Source: Bathymodiolus brooksi
Lineage: Eukaryota; Mollusca; Bivalvia; Mytilida; Modiolidae
NCBI GenBank assembly: GCA_963680875.1
Contig: OY804585.1
Span: 48,965,085 to 49,029,084 of the forward strand
Direction of reading: 5' to 3'
Length of the DNA stretch: 64,000 nt
Part shown: positions 33,501 to 48,500 of the stretch, piece by piece
How positions within the stretch are numbered: position 1 is the first letter of the stretch
Layout of the letters: each line of letters opens with the position of its first letter
The notes under the pieces: model-generated
What the model was told of the DNA's origin: nothing
Databases searched by the model: none
The model's input: the letters and a program-made list of their open reading frames with translations, nothing else
Program-made: the position numbers and the translations under genes

Positions 33501-36500
33501 ACTACTTAATCTATTATTGGCAATGTACATGTTCATCGTCTTTGAACGAAATTATGATAGGAAGCTATTGCAAAAAACCGGATGCAATTATCTTTTACCG
33601 TTTTGAAATTGTGATATTTTCTTTACCGCTATAAAAATCCGTATTTTAAAAATTTGTCGAAAAATGGTCGAAATTCGATCGTAAATATCTCGAAAACTAA
33701 GTCTCGAAGGTATATTTTTCTTTGCATATTTGGAAAGAGCATGTCGAAATTGACCAAATCACGAATTTTCATGAAAAAATCAATTGACAATCCCTACTGT
33801 ATCGTATTCCCTTAAATAGGTGGGGTCTAAACGGGATCACCTGAGCACTTTTAACAGTGTACAATATACAATTATGGCCTTCATGAGAAGTTAATATCCA
33901 TAATTATTAAATCTCGAAAGGGTTATTTTCCCTCGGTCCGAAATTATTAAATTGAGAACGGGTTATTTTCCCCTAGGTCCGAAGGACCGAGGGAAAATAA
34001 CCCTTTCGAGATTTAATAATTATGGATATTAACTTCTCATGAAGGACATAACTGTATTATTATACTGAACTAATATGAGGGAAATAACTAGTTAATGGTT
34101 CGACGTATGAGGAAAATAACTAGTTATTGGTTCGACGTGCAAAAGCGCGCCAATTTCAAACAGTTATTTTGTGCTACGTGCAGATTCCCTCACAGTTATT
34201 TGACCTACGTGCAGTTTGCCGCGGGAATAATGAGCTATTTCTTGTTCCATGGAATAAAACTTTAAAATATCTTAATTATTTCTTGCTTGGTTTCTATAGT
34301 AAAGTATAATAATTTACAATGTATTATACGTTTTTCTTTAACGTTGATGCTGTCGTCTGTCAAAACAATGGCCAGTTCCAGGTTTGGGAATTAAATATTT
34401 GACAGTTCATTGTTATTGTTGAAATTAAATATTCCTTGAATCTAAATGAATATGATTTGCCAATCTTTATATACTATCAATACATTTTAGACAAATTTCA
34501 TTTTTTTTAATCACCAAAGACATTCAGAGTAATAATAACAATAATATTGTGTTGTCAATGTAAAACACCGAAATATGTCCCAAGGTTAGAAAGCATAATG
34601 CCTTCTAACCTTGGGACATATTTCGGCATATAACATGGACAACACAATATTATTGTATACATATTTATTTCTGCTTCATAAGATATTTTGATTTTCTTTC
34701 TTAATGTGTATTATGTATTGTCTAAAAGTTAGTTGGGTGTCGCTTATGTGAATTGAATTACATACTGTGTATTGCTTGACACTGTATTTTTTGTGCATTC
34801 CTTACTAAAGAGTAGTGTGTATTGCTTCATACAGCTTATGGTGTGTTGTTAAATAAAATCCATTGAATATTTGCTAACAGAGTGTATTTTGTATTACTTT
34901 GTGAATTTCGTTATCAAAATATATTACTTAAAGGAAACACTCGATACAACATTATGTGATAAAGTTTGGCAGTGTCTTGCGGCAGGTTGGTATTTTTCTC
35001 CTGGTACTCCGGTTTCCTCCACCAATAAAACTGACCGCCACGATATAACTGAAATAGTCCTGCAAATGGAGTTAAACACCACAAACCACCACCCATTGAT
35101 TCATTTCTGATCCAATATTGTATATTTCTGTATAGCTTGTTATTAGTAATTATTCTTGTCAACACCACTTTGCTTATTTTTAATAGCGTTCAGGAAATAT
35201 GTGTGGTAACTACAAACGCAGATAAATACGCATACTAAAGACTTCAGCATATTGGTTCGGTCCGTGTTGCTCATATTTTTTTAGTTTTTTGTGCTGTCCT
35301 GTTATATGTCTTTACATTCTTAGTTCCTTGTTGCAATTTCCGCTACGATTTCCTCATAAAAATGATGTTCGGTTCGTTTTTACCTCCAGTTGTTTGTAGG
35401 AGGACCCATGTCTTATCTATGTTATTTACCTCCAGTTGTTTGTAGGAGGACCCATGTCTTATCTATGTTATTTACTTCTAGTTGTTTGTAGGAGGACCCA
35501 TGTCTTATCTATGTTATTTACATCCAGTTGTTTGTAGGAGGACCCATGTCTTATCTATGTTATTTACCTCCAGTTGTTTGTAGGAGGACCCATGTCTTAT
35601 CTATGTTATTTACATCCAGTTGTTTGTAGGAGGACCCATGTCTTATCTATGTTATTTACATCCAGTTGTTTGTAGGAGGACCCATGTCTTATCTATGTTA
35701 TTTACATCCAGTTGTTTGTAGGAGGACCAATGTCTTATCTATGTTATTTACATCCAGTTGTTTGTAGGAGGACCCATGTCTTATCTATGTTATTTACATC
35801 CAGTTGTTTGTAGGAGGACCCATGTCTTATCTATGTTATTTACCTCCAGTTGTTTGTAGGAGGACCCATGTCTTATCTATGTTATTTACATCCAGTTGTT
35901 TGTAGGAGGACCCATGTCTTATCTATGTTATTTACCTCCAGTTGTTTGTAGGAGGACCCATGTCTTATCTATGTTATTTACCTCCAGTTGTTTGTAGGAG
36001 GACCCATGTCTTATCTATGTTATTTACCTCCAGTTGTTTGTAGGAGGACCCATGTCTTATCTATGTTATTTACCTCCAGTTGTTTGTAGGAGGACCCATG
36101 TCTTATCTATGTTATTTACCTCCAGTTGTTTGTAGGAGGACCCATGTCTTATCTATGTTATTTACCTCCAGTTGTTTGTAGGAGGACCCATGTCTTATCT
36201 ATGTTATTTACCTCCAGTTGTTTGTAGGAGGACCCATGTCTTATCTATGTTATTTACCTCCAGTTGTTTGTAGGAGGACCCATGTCTTATCTATGTTATT
36301 TACCTCCAGTTGTTTGTAGGAGGACCCATGTCTTATCTATATTATTTACCTCCAGTTGTTTGTAGGAGGACCCATGTCTTATCTATGTTATTTACCTCCA
36401 GTTGTTTGTAGGAGGACCCATGTCTTATCTATGTTATTTACCTTCAGTTGTTTGTAGGAGGACCCATGTCTTATCTATGTTATTTACCTCCAGTTGTTTG

Positions 36501-39500
36501 TAGGAGGACCCATGTCTTATCTATGTTATTTACATCCAGTTGTTTGTAGGAGGACCCATGTCTTATCTATGTTATTTACCTCCAGTTGTTTGTAGGAGGA
36601 CCCATGTCTTATCTATGTTTTTTACCTCCAGTTGTTTGTAGGAGGACCCATGTCTTATCTATGTTTTTTACCTCCAGTTGTTTGTAGGAGGACCCATGTC
36701 TTATCTATGTTATTTACATCCAGTTGTTTGTAGGAGGACCCATGTCTTATCTATGTTATTTACCTCCAGTTGTTTGTAGGAGGACCCATGTCTTATCTAT
36801 GTTATTTACCTCCAGTTGTTTGTAGGAGGACCCATGTCTTATCTATGTTATTTACCTCCATTTGTTTGTAGGAGGACCCATGTCTTATCTATGTTATTTA
36901 CCTCCAGTTGTTTGTAGGAGGACCCATGTCTTATCTATGTTATTTACCTCCAGTTGTTTGTAGGAGGACCCATGTCTTATCTATGTTATTTACCTCCAGT
37001 TGTTTGTAGGAGGACCCATGTCTTATCTATGTTATTTACCTCCAGTTGTTTGTAGGAGGACCCATGTCTTATCTATGTTATTTACCTCCAGTTGTTTGTA
37101 GGAGGACCCATGTCTTATCTATGTTATTTACCTCCAGTTGTTTGTAGGAGGACCCATGTCTTATCTATGTTATTTACATCCAGTTGTTTGTAGGAGGACC
37201 CATGTCTTATCTATGTTATTTACCTCCAGTTGTTTGTAGGAGGACCCATGTCTTATCTATGTTATTTACCTCCAGTTGTTTGTAGGAGGACCCATGTCTT
37301 ATCTATGTTATTTACCTCCAGTTGTTTGTAGGAGGACCCATGTCTTATCTATGTTATTTACCTCCAGTTGTTTGTAGGAGGACCCATGTCTTATCTATGT
37401 TATTTACCTCCAGTTGTTTGTAGGAGGACCCATGTCTTATCTATGTTATTTACCTCCAGTTGTTTGTAGGAGGACCCATGTCTTATCTATGTTATTTACC
37501 TCCAGTTGTTTGTAGGAGGACCCATGTCTTATCTATGTTATTTACATCCAGTTGTTTGTAGGAGGACCCATGTCTTATCTATGTTATTTACATCCAGTTG
37601 TTTGTAGGAGGACCCATGTCTTATCTATGTTATTTACCTCCAGTTGTTTGTAGGAGGACCCATGTCTTATCTATGTTATTTACCTCCAGTTGTTTGTAGG
37701 AGGACCCATGTCTTATCTATGTTATTTACCTCCAGTTGTTTGTAGGAGGACCCATGTCTTATCTATGTTATTTACCTCCAGTTGTTTGTAGGAGGACCCA
37801 TGTCTTATCTATGTTATTTACCTCCAGTTGTTTGTAGGAGGACCCATGTCTTATCTATGTTATTTACCTCCAGTTGTTTGTAGGAGGACCCATGTCTTAT
37901 CTATGTTATTTACCTCCAGTTGTTTGTAGGAGGACCCATGTCTTATCTATGTTATTTACCTCCAGTTGTTTGTAGGAGGACCCATGTCTTATCTATGTTA
38001 TTTACATCCAGTTGTTTGTAGGAGGACCCATGTCTTATCTATGTTATTTACATCCAGTTGTTTGTAGGAGGACCCATGTCTTATCTATGTTATTTACCTC
38101 CAGTTGTGTGTAGGAGGACCCATGTCTTATCTATGTTATTTACCTCCATTTGTTTGTAGGAGGACCCATGTCTTATCTATGTTATTTACCTCCAGTTGTT
38201 TGTAGGAGGACCCATGTCTTATCTATGTTATTTACCTCCAGTTGTTTGTAGGAGGACCCATGTCTTATCTATGTTATTTACATCCAGTTGTTTGTAGGAG
38301 GACCCATGTCTTATCTATGTTATTTACCTCCAGTTGTTTGTAGGAGGACCCATGTCTTATCTATGTTATTTACATCCAGTTGTTTGTAGGAGGACCCATG
38401 TCTTATCTATGTTATTTACCTCCAGTTGTTTGTAGGAGGACCCATGTCTTATCTATGTTATTTACCTCCAGTTGTTTGTAGGAGGACCCATGTCTTATCT
38501 ATGTTATTTACCTCCAGTTGTTTGTAGGAGGACCCATGTCTTATCTATGTTATTTACCTCCAGTTGTTTGTAGGAGGACCCATGTCTTATCTATGTTATT
38601 TACCTCCAGTTGTTTGTAGGAGGACCCATGTCTTATCTATGTTATTTACCTCCAGTTGTTTGTAGGAGGACCCATGTCTTATCTATGTTATTTACCTCCA
38701 GTTGTTTGTAGGAGGACCCATGTCTTATCTATGTTATTTACCTCCAGTTGTTTGTAGGAGGACCCATGTCTTATCTATGTTATTTACCTCCAGTTGTTTG
38801 TAGGAGGACCCATGTCTTATCTATATTATTTACCTCCAGTTGTTTGTAGGAGGACCCATGTCTTATCTATGTTATTTACCTCCAGTTGTTTGTAGGAGGA
38901 CCCATGTCTTATCTATGTTATTTACCTTCAGTTGTTTGTAGGAGGACCCATGTCTTATCTATGTTATTTACCTCCAGTTGTTTGTAGGAGGACCCATGTC
39001 TTATCTATGTTATTTACATCCAGTTGTTTGTAGGAGGACCCATGTCTTATCTATGTTATTTACCTCCAGTTGTTTGTAGGAGGACCCATGTCTTATCTAT
39101 GTTTTTTACCTCCAGTTGTTTGTAGGAGGACCCATGTCTTATCTATGTTTTTTACCTCCAGTTGTTTGTAGGAGGACCCATGTCTTATCTATGTTATTTA
39201 CATCCAGTTGTTTGTAGGAGGACCCATGTCTTATCTATGTTATTTACCTCCAGTTGTTTGTAGGAGGACCCATGTCTTATCTATGTTATTTACCTCCAGT
39301 TGTTTGTAGGAGGACCCATGTCTTATCTATGTTATTTACCTCCATTTGTTTGTAGGAGGACCCATGTCTTATCTATGTTATTTACCTCCAGTTGTTTGTA
39401 GGAGGACCCATGTCTTATCTATGTTATTTACCTCCAGTTGTTTGTAGGAGGACCCATGTCTTATCTATGTTATTTACCTCCAGTTGTTTGTAGGAGGACC

Positions 39501-42500
39501 CATGTCTTATCTATGTTATTTACCTCCAGTTGTTTGTAGGAGGACCCATGTCTTATCTATGTTATTTACCTCCAGTTGTTTGTAGGAGGACCCATGTCTT
39601 ATCTATGTTATTTACCTCCAGTTGTTTGTAGGAGGACCCATGTCTTATCTATGTTATTTACCTCCAGTTGTTTGTAGGAGGACCCATGTCTTATCTATGT
39701 TATTTACCTCCAGTTGTTTGTAGGAGGACCCATGTCTTATCTATGTTATTTACCTCCAGTTGTTTGTAGGAGGACCCATGTCTTATCTATGTTATTTACA
39801 TCCAGTTGTTTGTAGGAGGACCCATGTCTTATCTATGTTATTTACATCCAGTTGTTTGTAGGAGGACCCATGTCTTATCTATGTTATTTACCTCCAGTTG
39901 TGTGTAGGAGGACCCATGTCTTATCTATGTTATTTACCTCCATTTGTTTGTAGGAGGACCCATGTCTTATCTATGTTATTTACCTCCAGTTGTTTGTAGG
40001 AGGACCCATGTCTTATCTATGTTATTTACCTCCAGTTGTTTGTAGGAGGACCCATGTCTTATCTATGTTATTTACCTCCAGTTGTTTTGTAGGAGGACCC
40101 ATGTCTTATCTATGTTATTTACCTCCAGTTGTTTGTAGGAGGACCCATGTCTTATCTATGTTATTTACCTCCAGTTGTTTGTAGGAGGACCCATGTCTTA
40201 TCTATGTTATTTACCTCCAGTTGTTTGTAGGAGGACCCATGTCTTATCTATGTTATTTACCTCCAGTTGTTTGTAGGAGGACCCATGTCTTATCTATGTT
40301 ATTTACATCCAGTTGTTTGTAGGAGGACCCATGTCTTATCTATGTTATTTACCTCCAGTTGTTTGTAGGAGGACCCATGTCTTATCTATGTTATTTACAT
40401 CCAGTTGTTTGTAGGAGGACCCATGTCTTATCTATGTTATTTACCTCCAGTTGTTTGTAGGAGGACCCATGTCTTATCTATGTTATTTACCTCCAGTTGT
40501 TTGTAGGAGGACCCATGTCTTATCTATGTTATTTACCTCCAGTTGTTTGTAGGAGGACCCATGTCTTATCTATGTTATTTACCTCCAGTTGTTTGTAGGA
40601 GGACCCATGTCTTATCTATGTTATTTACCTCCAGTTGTTTGTAGGAGGACCCATGTCTTATCTATGTTATTTACCTCCAGTTGTTTGTAGGAGGACCCAT
40701 GTCTTATCTATGTTATTTACCTCCAGTTGTTTGTAGGAGGACCCATGTCTTATCTATGTTATTTACCTCCAGTTGTTTGTAGGAGGACCCATGTCTTATC
40801 TATGTTATTTACATCCAGTTGTTTGTAGGAGGACCCATGTCTTATCTATGTTATTTACCTCCAGTTGTTTGTAGGAGGACCCATGTCTTATCTATGTTAT
40901 TTACCTCCAGTTGTTTGTAGGAGGACCCATGTCTTATCTATGTTATTTACCTCCAGTTGTTTGTAGGAGGACCCATGTCTTATCTATGTTATTTACCTCC
41001 AGTTGTTTGTAGGAGGACCCATGTCTTATCTATGTTATTTACCTCCAGTTGTTTGTAGGAGGACCCATGTCTTATCTATGTTATTTACCTCCAGTTGTTT
41101 GTAGGAGGACCCATGTCTTATCTATGTTATTTACCTCCAGTTGTTTGTAGGAGGACCCATGTCTTATCTATGTTATTTACCTCCAGTTGTTTGTAGGAGG
41201 ACCCATGTTTTATCTATGTTATTTACATCCAGTTGTTTGTAGGAGGACCCATGTCTTATCTATGTTATTTACCTCCAGTTGTTTGTAGGAGGACCCATGT
41301 CTTATCTATGTTATTTACCTCCAGTTGTTTGTAGGAGGACCCATGTCTTATCTATGTTATTTACATCCAGTTGTTTGTAGGAGGACCCATGTCTTATCTA
41401 TGTTATTTACCTCCAGTTGTTTGTAGGAGGACCCATGTCTTATCTATGTTATTTACCTCCATTTGTTTGTAGGAGGACCCATGTCTTATCTATGTTATTT
41501 ACCTCCAGTTGTTTGTAGGAGGACCCATGTCTTATCTATGTTATTTACCTCCAGTTGTTTGTAGGAGGACCCATGTCTTATCTATGTTATTTACCTCCAG
41601 TTGTTTTGTAGGAGGACCCATGTCTTATCTATGTTATTTACCTCCAGTTGTTTGTAGGAGGACCCATGTCTTATCTATGTTATTTACCTCCAGTTGTTTG
41701 TAGGAGGACCCATGTCTTATCTATGTTATTTACCTCCAGTTGTTTGTAGGAGGACCCATGTCTTATCTATGTTATTTACCTCCAGTTGTTTGTAGGAGGA
41801 CCCATGTCTTATCTATGTTATTTACATCCAGTTGTTTGTAGGAGGACCCATGTCTTATCTATGTTATTTACCTCCAGTTGTTTGTAGGAGGACTCATGTC
41901 TTATCTATGTTATTTACCTCCAGTTGTTTGTAGGAGGACCAATGTCTTATCTATGTTATTTACCTCCAGTTGTTTGTAGGAGGACCCATGTCTTATCTAT
42001 GTTTTTTACCTCCAGTTGTTTGTAGGAGGACCCATGTCTTATCTATGTTATTTACCTCCAGTTGTTTGTAGGAGGACCCATGTCTTATCTATGTTTTTTA
42101 CCTCCAGTTGTTTGTAGGAGGACCCATGTCTTATCTATGTTATTTACCTCCAGTTGTTTGTAGGAGGACCCATGTCTTATCTATGTTATTTACCTCCAGT
42201 TGTTTGTAGGAGGACCCATGTCTTATCTATGTTATTTACCTCCAGTTGTTTGTAGGAGGACCCATGTCTTATCTATGTTATTTACCTCCAGTTGTTTGTA
42301 GGAGGACCCATGTCTTATCTATGTTATTTACCTCCAGTTGTTTGTAGGAGGATCCATGTCTTATCTATGTTATTTACCTCCAGTTGTTTGTAGGAGGACC
42401 CATGTCTTATCTATGTTATTTACCTCCAGTTGTTTGTAGGAGGACCCATGTCTTATCTATGTTATTTACCTCCAGTTGTTTGTAGGAGGACCCATGTCTT

Positions 42501-45500
42501 AGTTGCGTTATTTGTGTTTCCTTGAGCTTAGTGGTGTGTTTTTGTTTTGTTTGTCTTCATTCTGTGTCTTGTGTACCCAATGGTGCCAGTTTCTCTGAAT
42601 AGTCCATTTTTGTTTGCCCCTTCGGTATTCTCGTACGTTTATAAACAGAAGACATTACATAATAAGAGTAAGATTCGTGTATGCCCACAACAACAGTAGA
42701 ATAAACATTCCTATTCCGTAGAAGGTTCTAGTCGTATAACGTAGTTACTTGATAGTGTATTGTACATTCAGTATAGGAGAATGTCCGAGTAACTCTCCAT
42801 TCCTTAAAAATAATGGAACCGAGGCCCCGAAGGGGCTGAGGCCCTTTGGTTTTAAGGAATGGAGAGATACGAGGACATTCTCCAACTTAAAATTCACCCA
42901 TTGTACTTTAATAATTTTATTAATTATTAATCTTGTAACAAAAAAAATTAAATAAATTGTTTGTTATTCCCTTTTGCAATTTTAAACAGGTTGAGGTTTT
43001 TGACCTTTAAACTCTAGCTCCGCCCCTGTACATATTGTTCACAACTCTCCATTCCTTAAACATAATGGAGAGTTTAGACAATAGATTTACATCACAGGTG
43101 GATTTTAATACGATTTATTACTCGTCGTAATGTATTCTCTAACGTTTATTATGTACAGATTGATAATCTAGTGGTTTAATTATAACATTAGTTAAAACGC
43201 TTAGAGGATCACTTATCAGAATCTACTCTTGATTCTCTGCTAGTGTCATAGTTACTCTGAAGCCAAGTTCTGACAGATGATAGAATATATATTAATAATT
43301 TGGAAAGATGTCTTGTGTAGTATTTGACAGACACAACAATCTGACTTTGTTTGTAAGCACACTGGTTCAAATTTGTTTCCAATAGATCTACGGAAGATCC
43401 AGTTTAACATCTTTGGTTGAAATATCAAAAAACATTGACAGTTATCATACTGTTTGGGTATGATATGTTCATATTGTCTCATGGGTCGAGCATATACTTC
43501 TCGATTATCCACAATTAATATAATTTCTGTGAATACTGCAATCTGATTTGCTTATCTGCATGGAGCAACATTTGTTATACTTGATATCTGGGGTTGGTAT
43601 TGTGACGTCGCCAATGTAATTATTCGCATGCTACTAATTCAATTAGTCCCGTGAAATAGTAGAAATTGAAATCGAGGAATCAATAATTTTGTTGCAAAAA
43701 TTATATTATAAGGGATATTTGAACAGGTTGTTCTTGTATATAACCTGGTTTGGAACAGTTTACTCTTTTCATAAAATATTTCGCGGTTTAATAAGCCTAA
43801 AATGCATCAAACCAGGTTATATCGTATAATATGTTCACAATATTCTTAAAAGAAACAAAGTTACCAAGCCAGTACTCTCCATATGCTGATCCAAACCCAT
43901 TTTTGTACTCGTCCCAGTTCCTGTCGAAGTCGACAGTTTCGTTATATCGTCTTTGTATCACCTACAAAGTAACACTGTTGTATATATAAAATAGCGGCAG
44001 TTGTGAAGGTCGAGTCAGATATTATCATTAGTGAAACAGCGAGTCCGATAGTATACTAGTGATATTGTTTGTCGACACCTTCATATTTGACGCTATTTTT
44101 TTTTATTAGTGATGACGTCATAGTGTGACGTCACACTGACCGATAATTTTCGGCATCATTATGTTATTATTATAATTATTTGAGATCAATCGTCGATAGT
44201 GAATTGTAAAACATTATACAATTGATGACTTTCGATGAGGTGAATACAAAGATTGATCAACCTATGGAACATGATATTCACTGAGGAAAGTGAAATTGAA
44301 ATTGAAAGTCATTAACAGTTTTATTATATGACATTAAATCAAATTTGAATTAACACCAAACAGCGCCGACTTTGTTCCCCAGACATCCCTGTCTCCCAAC
44401 GTCTGCCATTATTAATTTAATTGTGTACCGAAAGTAATTAGTAAGAACGCATCTGATTAGTCGATGACAAAACTTAACTCGATAATGATTGAATACTACT
44501 TTTAAGATAATTGGGAAACACCATTTCTATTTTAAGGTGTCTGGAAGAGCGTTGGAATATTATGTTCAACTCTCGTGACTTTTTGCGCGTTAAATATAAC
44601 GTTTTATCAAAACACGTTACTAGGGACGTCAGCCAATCAGAAAAGACATTATCTGAAGTCATATAATAATTCAAATTAATATTTTGTTTAATTATTTTAA
44701 ATTCACTTACACGTTTGTCCTTAATTAAGTTTGATCATCTACTAACTTCGAACCTGAAACCTATCCACCCAACTGGAGCTTCAATAAGTTTAATCTTCTG
44801 GGAAGAGTTGTGTTATCTGATATTTTATTATTTAATTTCTTGTTAATTTTATAGTCAACTGTTGTTGCATTGTATATTTGTATTGTGTTTTTGTGTACTG
44901 TTCCCACAAATGAGTCTTGCACCCTTTTCTTTTAAATAAATAAAAAAACTTTTTGAATAATGAAGACTAATTAGGGTTGCGCTGTTCGAAAATAAAACAA
45001 CTTTAATCTAATGACAAGTTTCTTGTGAATAAATTATGAATATTCTGGTTTCATTTCTTGCTGCGACTTTAAAATATCGGAGTAAGCCATGTGTGAAAAC
45101 AAAATACAATACTAAAACACTACATTGTCTACATGTCGTTCAATGTGATAAAAAGCTCATTGGATTATATTATGATATTATTTGGATAGAAACTGCATCT
45201 ATGGTGTTATGGATGGTGTGTTCGTCTCAAGTGAAGGTAGATCGTGGGTCCCGGTCCAGTCAAGCCAAAGACAATGAATCAGTATGCTTCACCGTACGCA
45301 TCATTATGGAGTAAGAACTGATTTGTTTGGACTCAGAATGTGTTCGAGTGGAGCAATATGTCTACACGCGGCATATTAATACATGGAGCTCGCATTATGG
45401 AAATCAAACTAAGAATGTTCATCTAGTACAAAGCGGACATCGTCATCATCTCATTGAACGTAATTTGTTCTGGCCATAACGTAGTGGACATATTGCTCGT

Positions 45501-48500
45501 TTAGCCTTAACAGCAATCACGCGCTCATCATGTGGATAGGTTACCAAAGAGACTTACAGTATATACGCCACTATATGGCTGATATACTGCTAATGTAGCA
45601 GCTTAACACCAGCCAACAAATCCATCAATCTAAAAAGACTAAAATATTATCATGTTAGATGATACAAACTGTCCATTTCTTGTTTTGTTCCATTATACAA
45701 TATGTCAATACACCTTTTGTCCAATCAGCTGGATATATTGTATAAACACCATCCTTATCTCCTGATATGTCAGAACACTCTTTTGCTTCTAAAATGTACA
45801 CAGTTTGAAGGTAATGTCGGCCTTTAATAGCCAGATTATATAATTCTTACTAAAAATAAGACTTTCAGAGACTATGTTCTACACGTCTACAACAAAAGAG
45901 TTTGAAGATATATGTCATTCGGGATCTTCACGGGGAATATGAACCCGTATCCCATGTGAAGCCCGAATTACAATTATATTTTACTGGAGTGTTCCGATTA
46001 AACAAGCACTAGAAAAACCACTCACAAACTGTGACGCTTTACCGGATGACAAATTCCGATTATGTCACCTTTTAGCAAACAGGAAAATTAATATCGGAAC
46101 GAATATGGGGGAAAAACCCTACCAAACAATTTTTTTAGCATTTTCTTATTGTAATTTATTTTTCAAAATGAGTAAAAATTTGAAGCGATGATGAGATGAC
46201 ATTTTACAAAATAAATCCTGTCCATCCCCGACACTACCACAGGGATACGGGCTCATATCTCCGGATTGATTAACCAATCAAATTACAGGACTAGCCAAGA
46301 TATTCGATTCCAGTAAAATATATGCTTTTATTGTATCTTTAGTACTCGCTACTATTTTATGTATTTTACATTAGCAACGAGTTGCAACCGTGTAGTTTGG
46401 ATTTAGTTACTGCACATTAGTTGATTTATCATATTCGTAATGTCTCTTGTTTCCTGTGCAACTGTCAATTACCAGAATTATTAGTTACACAGTGTACAAT
46501 TGTCCTAATACGGAAGAATATCGGGTCAATAAAATTCATATCGGGCGATATTTTCCGTATTAGGACAATTGTACACTGTGCAACGAATTCATCCTGATTT
46601 TGCAACCAAACCTCATATCTAATGTTTTCCATATTAGGAAAATGAATTCAACGGTGTAAGGGAGATAATTTGTATTGACTTAATAGAATATTGCACTGAA
46701 ATTTATTAGGACAATATCAACCAATCATATTGCGAGATTTAACCTAAAATCAGGATAAATAATTATATCATACGGTTGTATATCGATACACCACGAACAA
46801 ATTCGTCTAATTATTATTCTAAGGATCGATTCGCCTTAGTAAATAAAACCGTAGATATCTACTTTAGTCTGCGCGACGCGTTTCTGAAATAACCTTCATC
46901 AGGTACGCTCATAATCAAAAGATTAGAATAACCTTCATCAAGTACGCTCATAGTCAAAAGATTAGAATAACCTTCATCAAGTACGCTCATAGTCAAAAGA
47001 TTAGAATAACCTTCATCAAGTACGCTCATAGTCAACTGATTAGAATAACCTTCATCAGGTACGCTCATAGTCAAAAGATTAGAATAACCTTCATCAAGTA
47101 CGCTCATAGTCAAAAGATTAGAATAACCTTCATCAAGTACGCTCATAGTCAAAAGATTAGAATAACCTCTATCAAGTACGCTCATAGTCAAAAGATTAGA
47201 ATAACCTTCATCAAGTACGCTCATAGTCAAAAGATTAGAATAACCTTCATCAGGTACGCTTATAGTCAAAAGATTAGAATAACCTTCATCAAGTACGCTC
47301 ATAGTCAAAAGATTAGAATAACCTTCATCAAGTACGCTCATAGTCAAAAGATTAGAATAACCTTCATCAAGTACGCTCATAGTCAAAAGATTAGAATAAC
47401 CTCTATCAAGTACGCTCATAGTCAAAAGATTAGAATAACCTTCATCAAGTACGCTCATAGTCAAAAGATTAGAATAACCTTCATCAGGTACGCTTATAGT
47501 CAAAAGATTAGAATAACCTTCATCAAGTACGCTCATAGTCAAAAGATTAGAATAACCTTCATCAAGTACGCTCATAGTCAAAAGATTAGAATAACCTTCA
47601 TCAGGTACGCTCATAGTCAAAAGATTAGAATAACCTTCATCAAGTACGCTCATAGTCAAAAGATTAGAATAACCTTCATCAAGTACGCTCATAGTCAAAA
47701 GATTAGAATAACCTTCATCAAGTACGCTCATAGTCAAAAGATTAGAATAACCTCTATCAAATACGCTCATAGTCAAAAGATTAGAATAACCTTCATCAAG
47801 TACGCTCATAGTCAAAAGATTAGAATAACCTTCATCAGGTACGCTTATAGTCAAAAGATTAGAATAACCTTCATCACGTACGCTCATAGTCAAAAGATTA
47901 GAATAACCTTCATCAAGTACGCTCATAGTCAAAAGATTAGAATAACCTCTATCAAGTACGCTCATAGTCAAAAGATTAGAATAACCTTCATCAAGTACGC
48001 TCATAGTCAAAAGATTAGAATAACCTTCATCAGGTACGCTTATAGTCAAAAGATTAGAATAACCTTCATCAAGTACGCTCATAGTCAAAAGATTAGAATA
48101 ACCTTCATCAAGTACGCTCATAGTCAAAAGATTAGAATAACCTTCATCAGGTACGCTCATAGTCAAAAGATTAGAATAACCTTCATCAAGTACGCTCATA
48201 GTCAAAAGATTAGAATAACCTTCATCAAGTACGCTCATAGTCAAAAGATTAGAATAACCTTCATCAGGTACGCTTATAGTCAAAAGATTAGAATAACCTT
48301 CATCAAGTACGCTCATAATCAAACGATTAGAAAGCCAAATAACTTAAAAGTCTGTCGGAGCAAGCTAACAAAAGGGCTTAACCGGGAGAGCAATTCAAGC
48401 CAGCTGTTGAATTTTGTACAATCTGATAACATATGATATCAATAGATATAAACTGGTACCCGATAAAACGACGCTGATAAACTGTTTGCATTGGTGTCGG

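Noticed and set aside
35380..42512. CRISPR-like regular array
   Set aside because: Whole 46-bp units are repeated with no unique spacers, and the genome is eukaryotic. It is a minisatellite.
46859..48322. 487-codon minus-strand ORF with period [13 protein letters not shown]
   Set aside because: The 39-bp period explains the open frame. It lies within an intron of a confirmed spliced gene on the same strand and has no recognisable flanking coding sequence.
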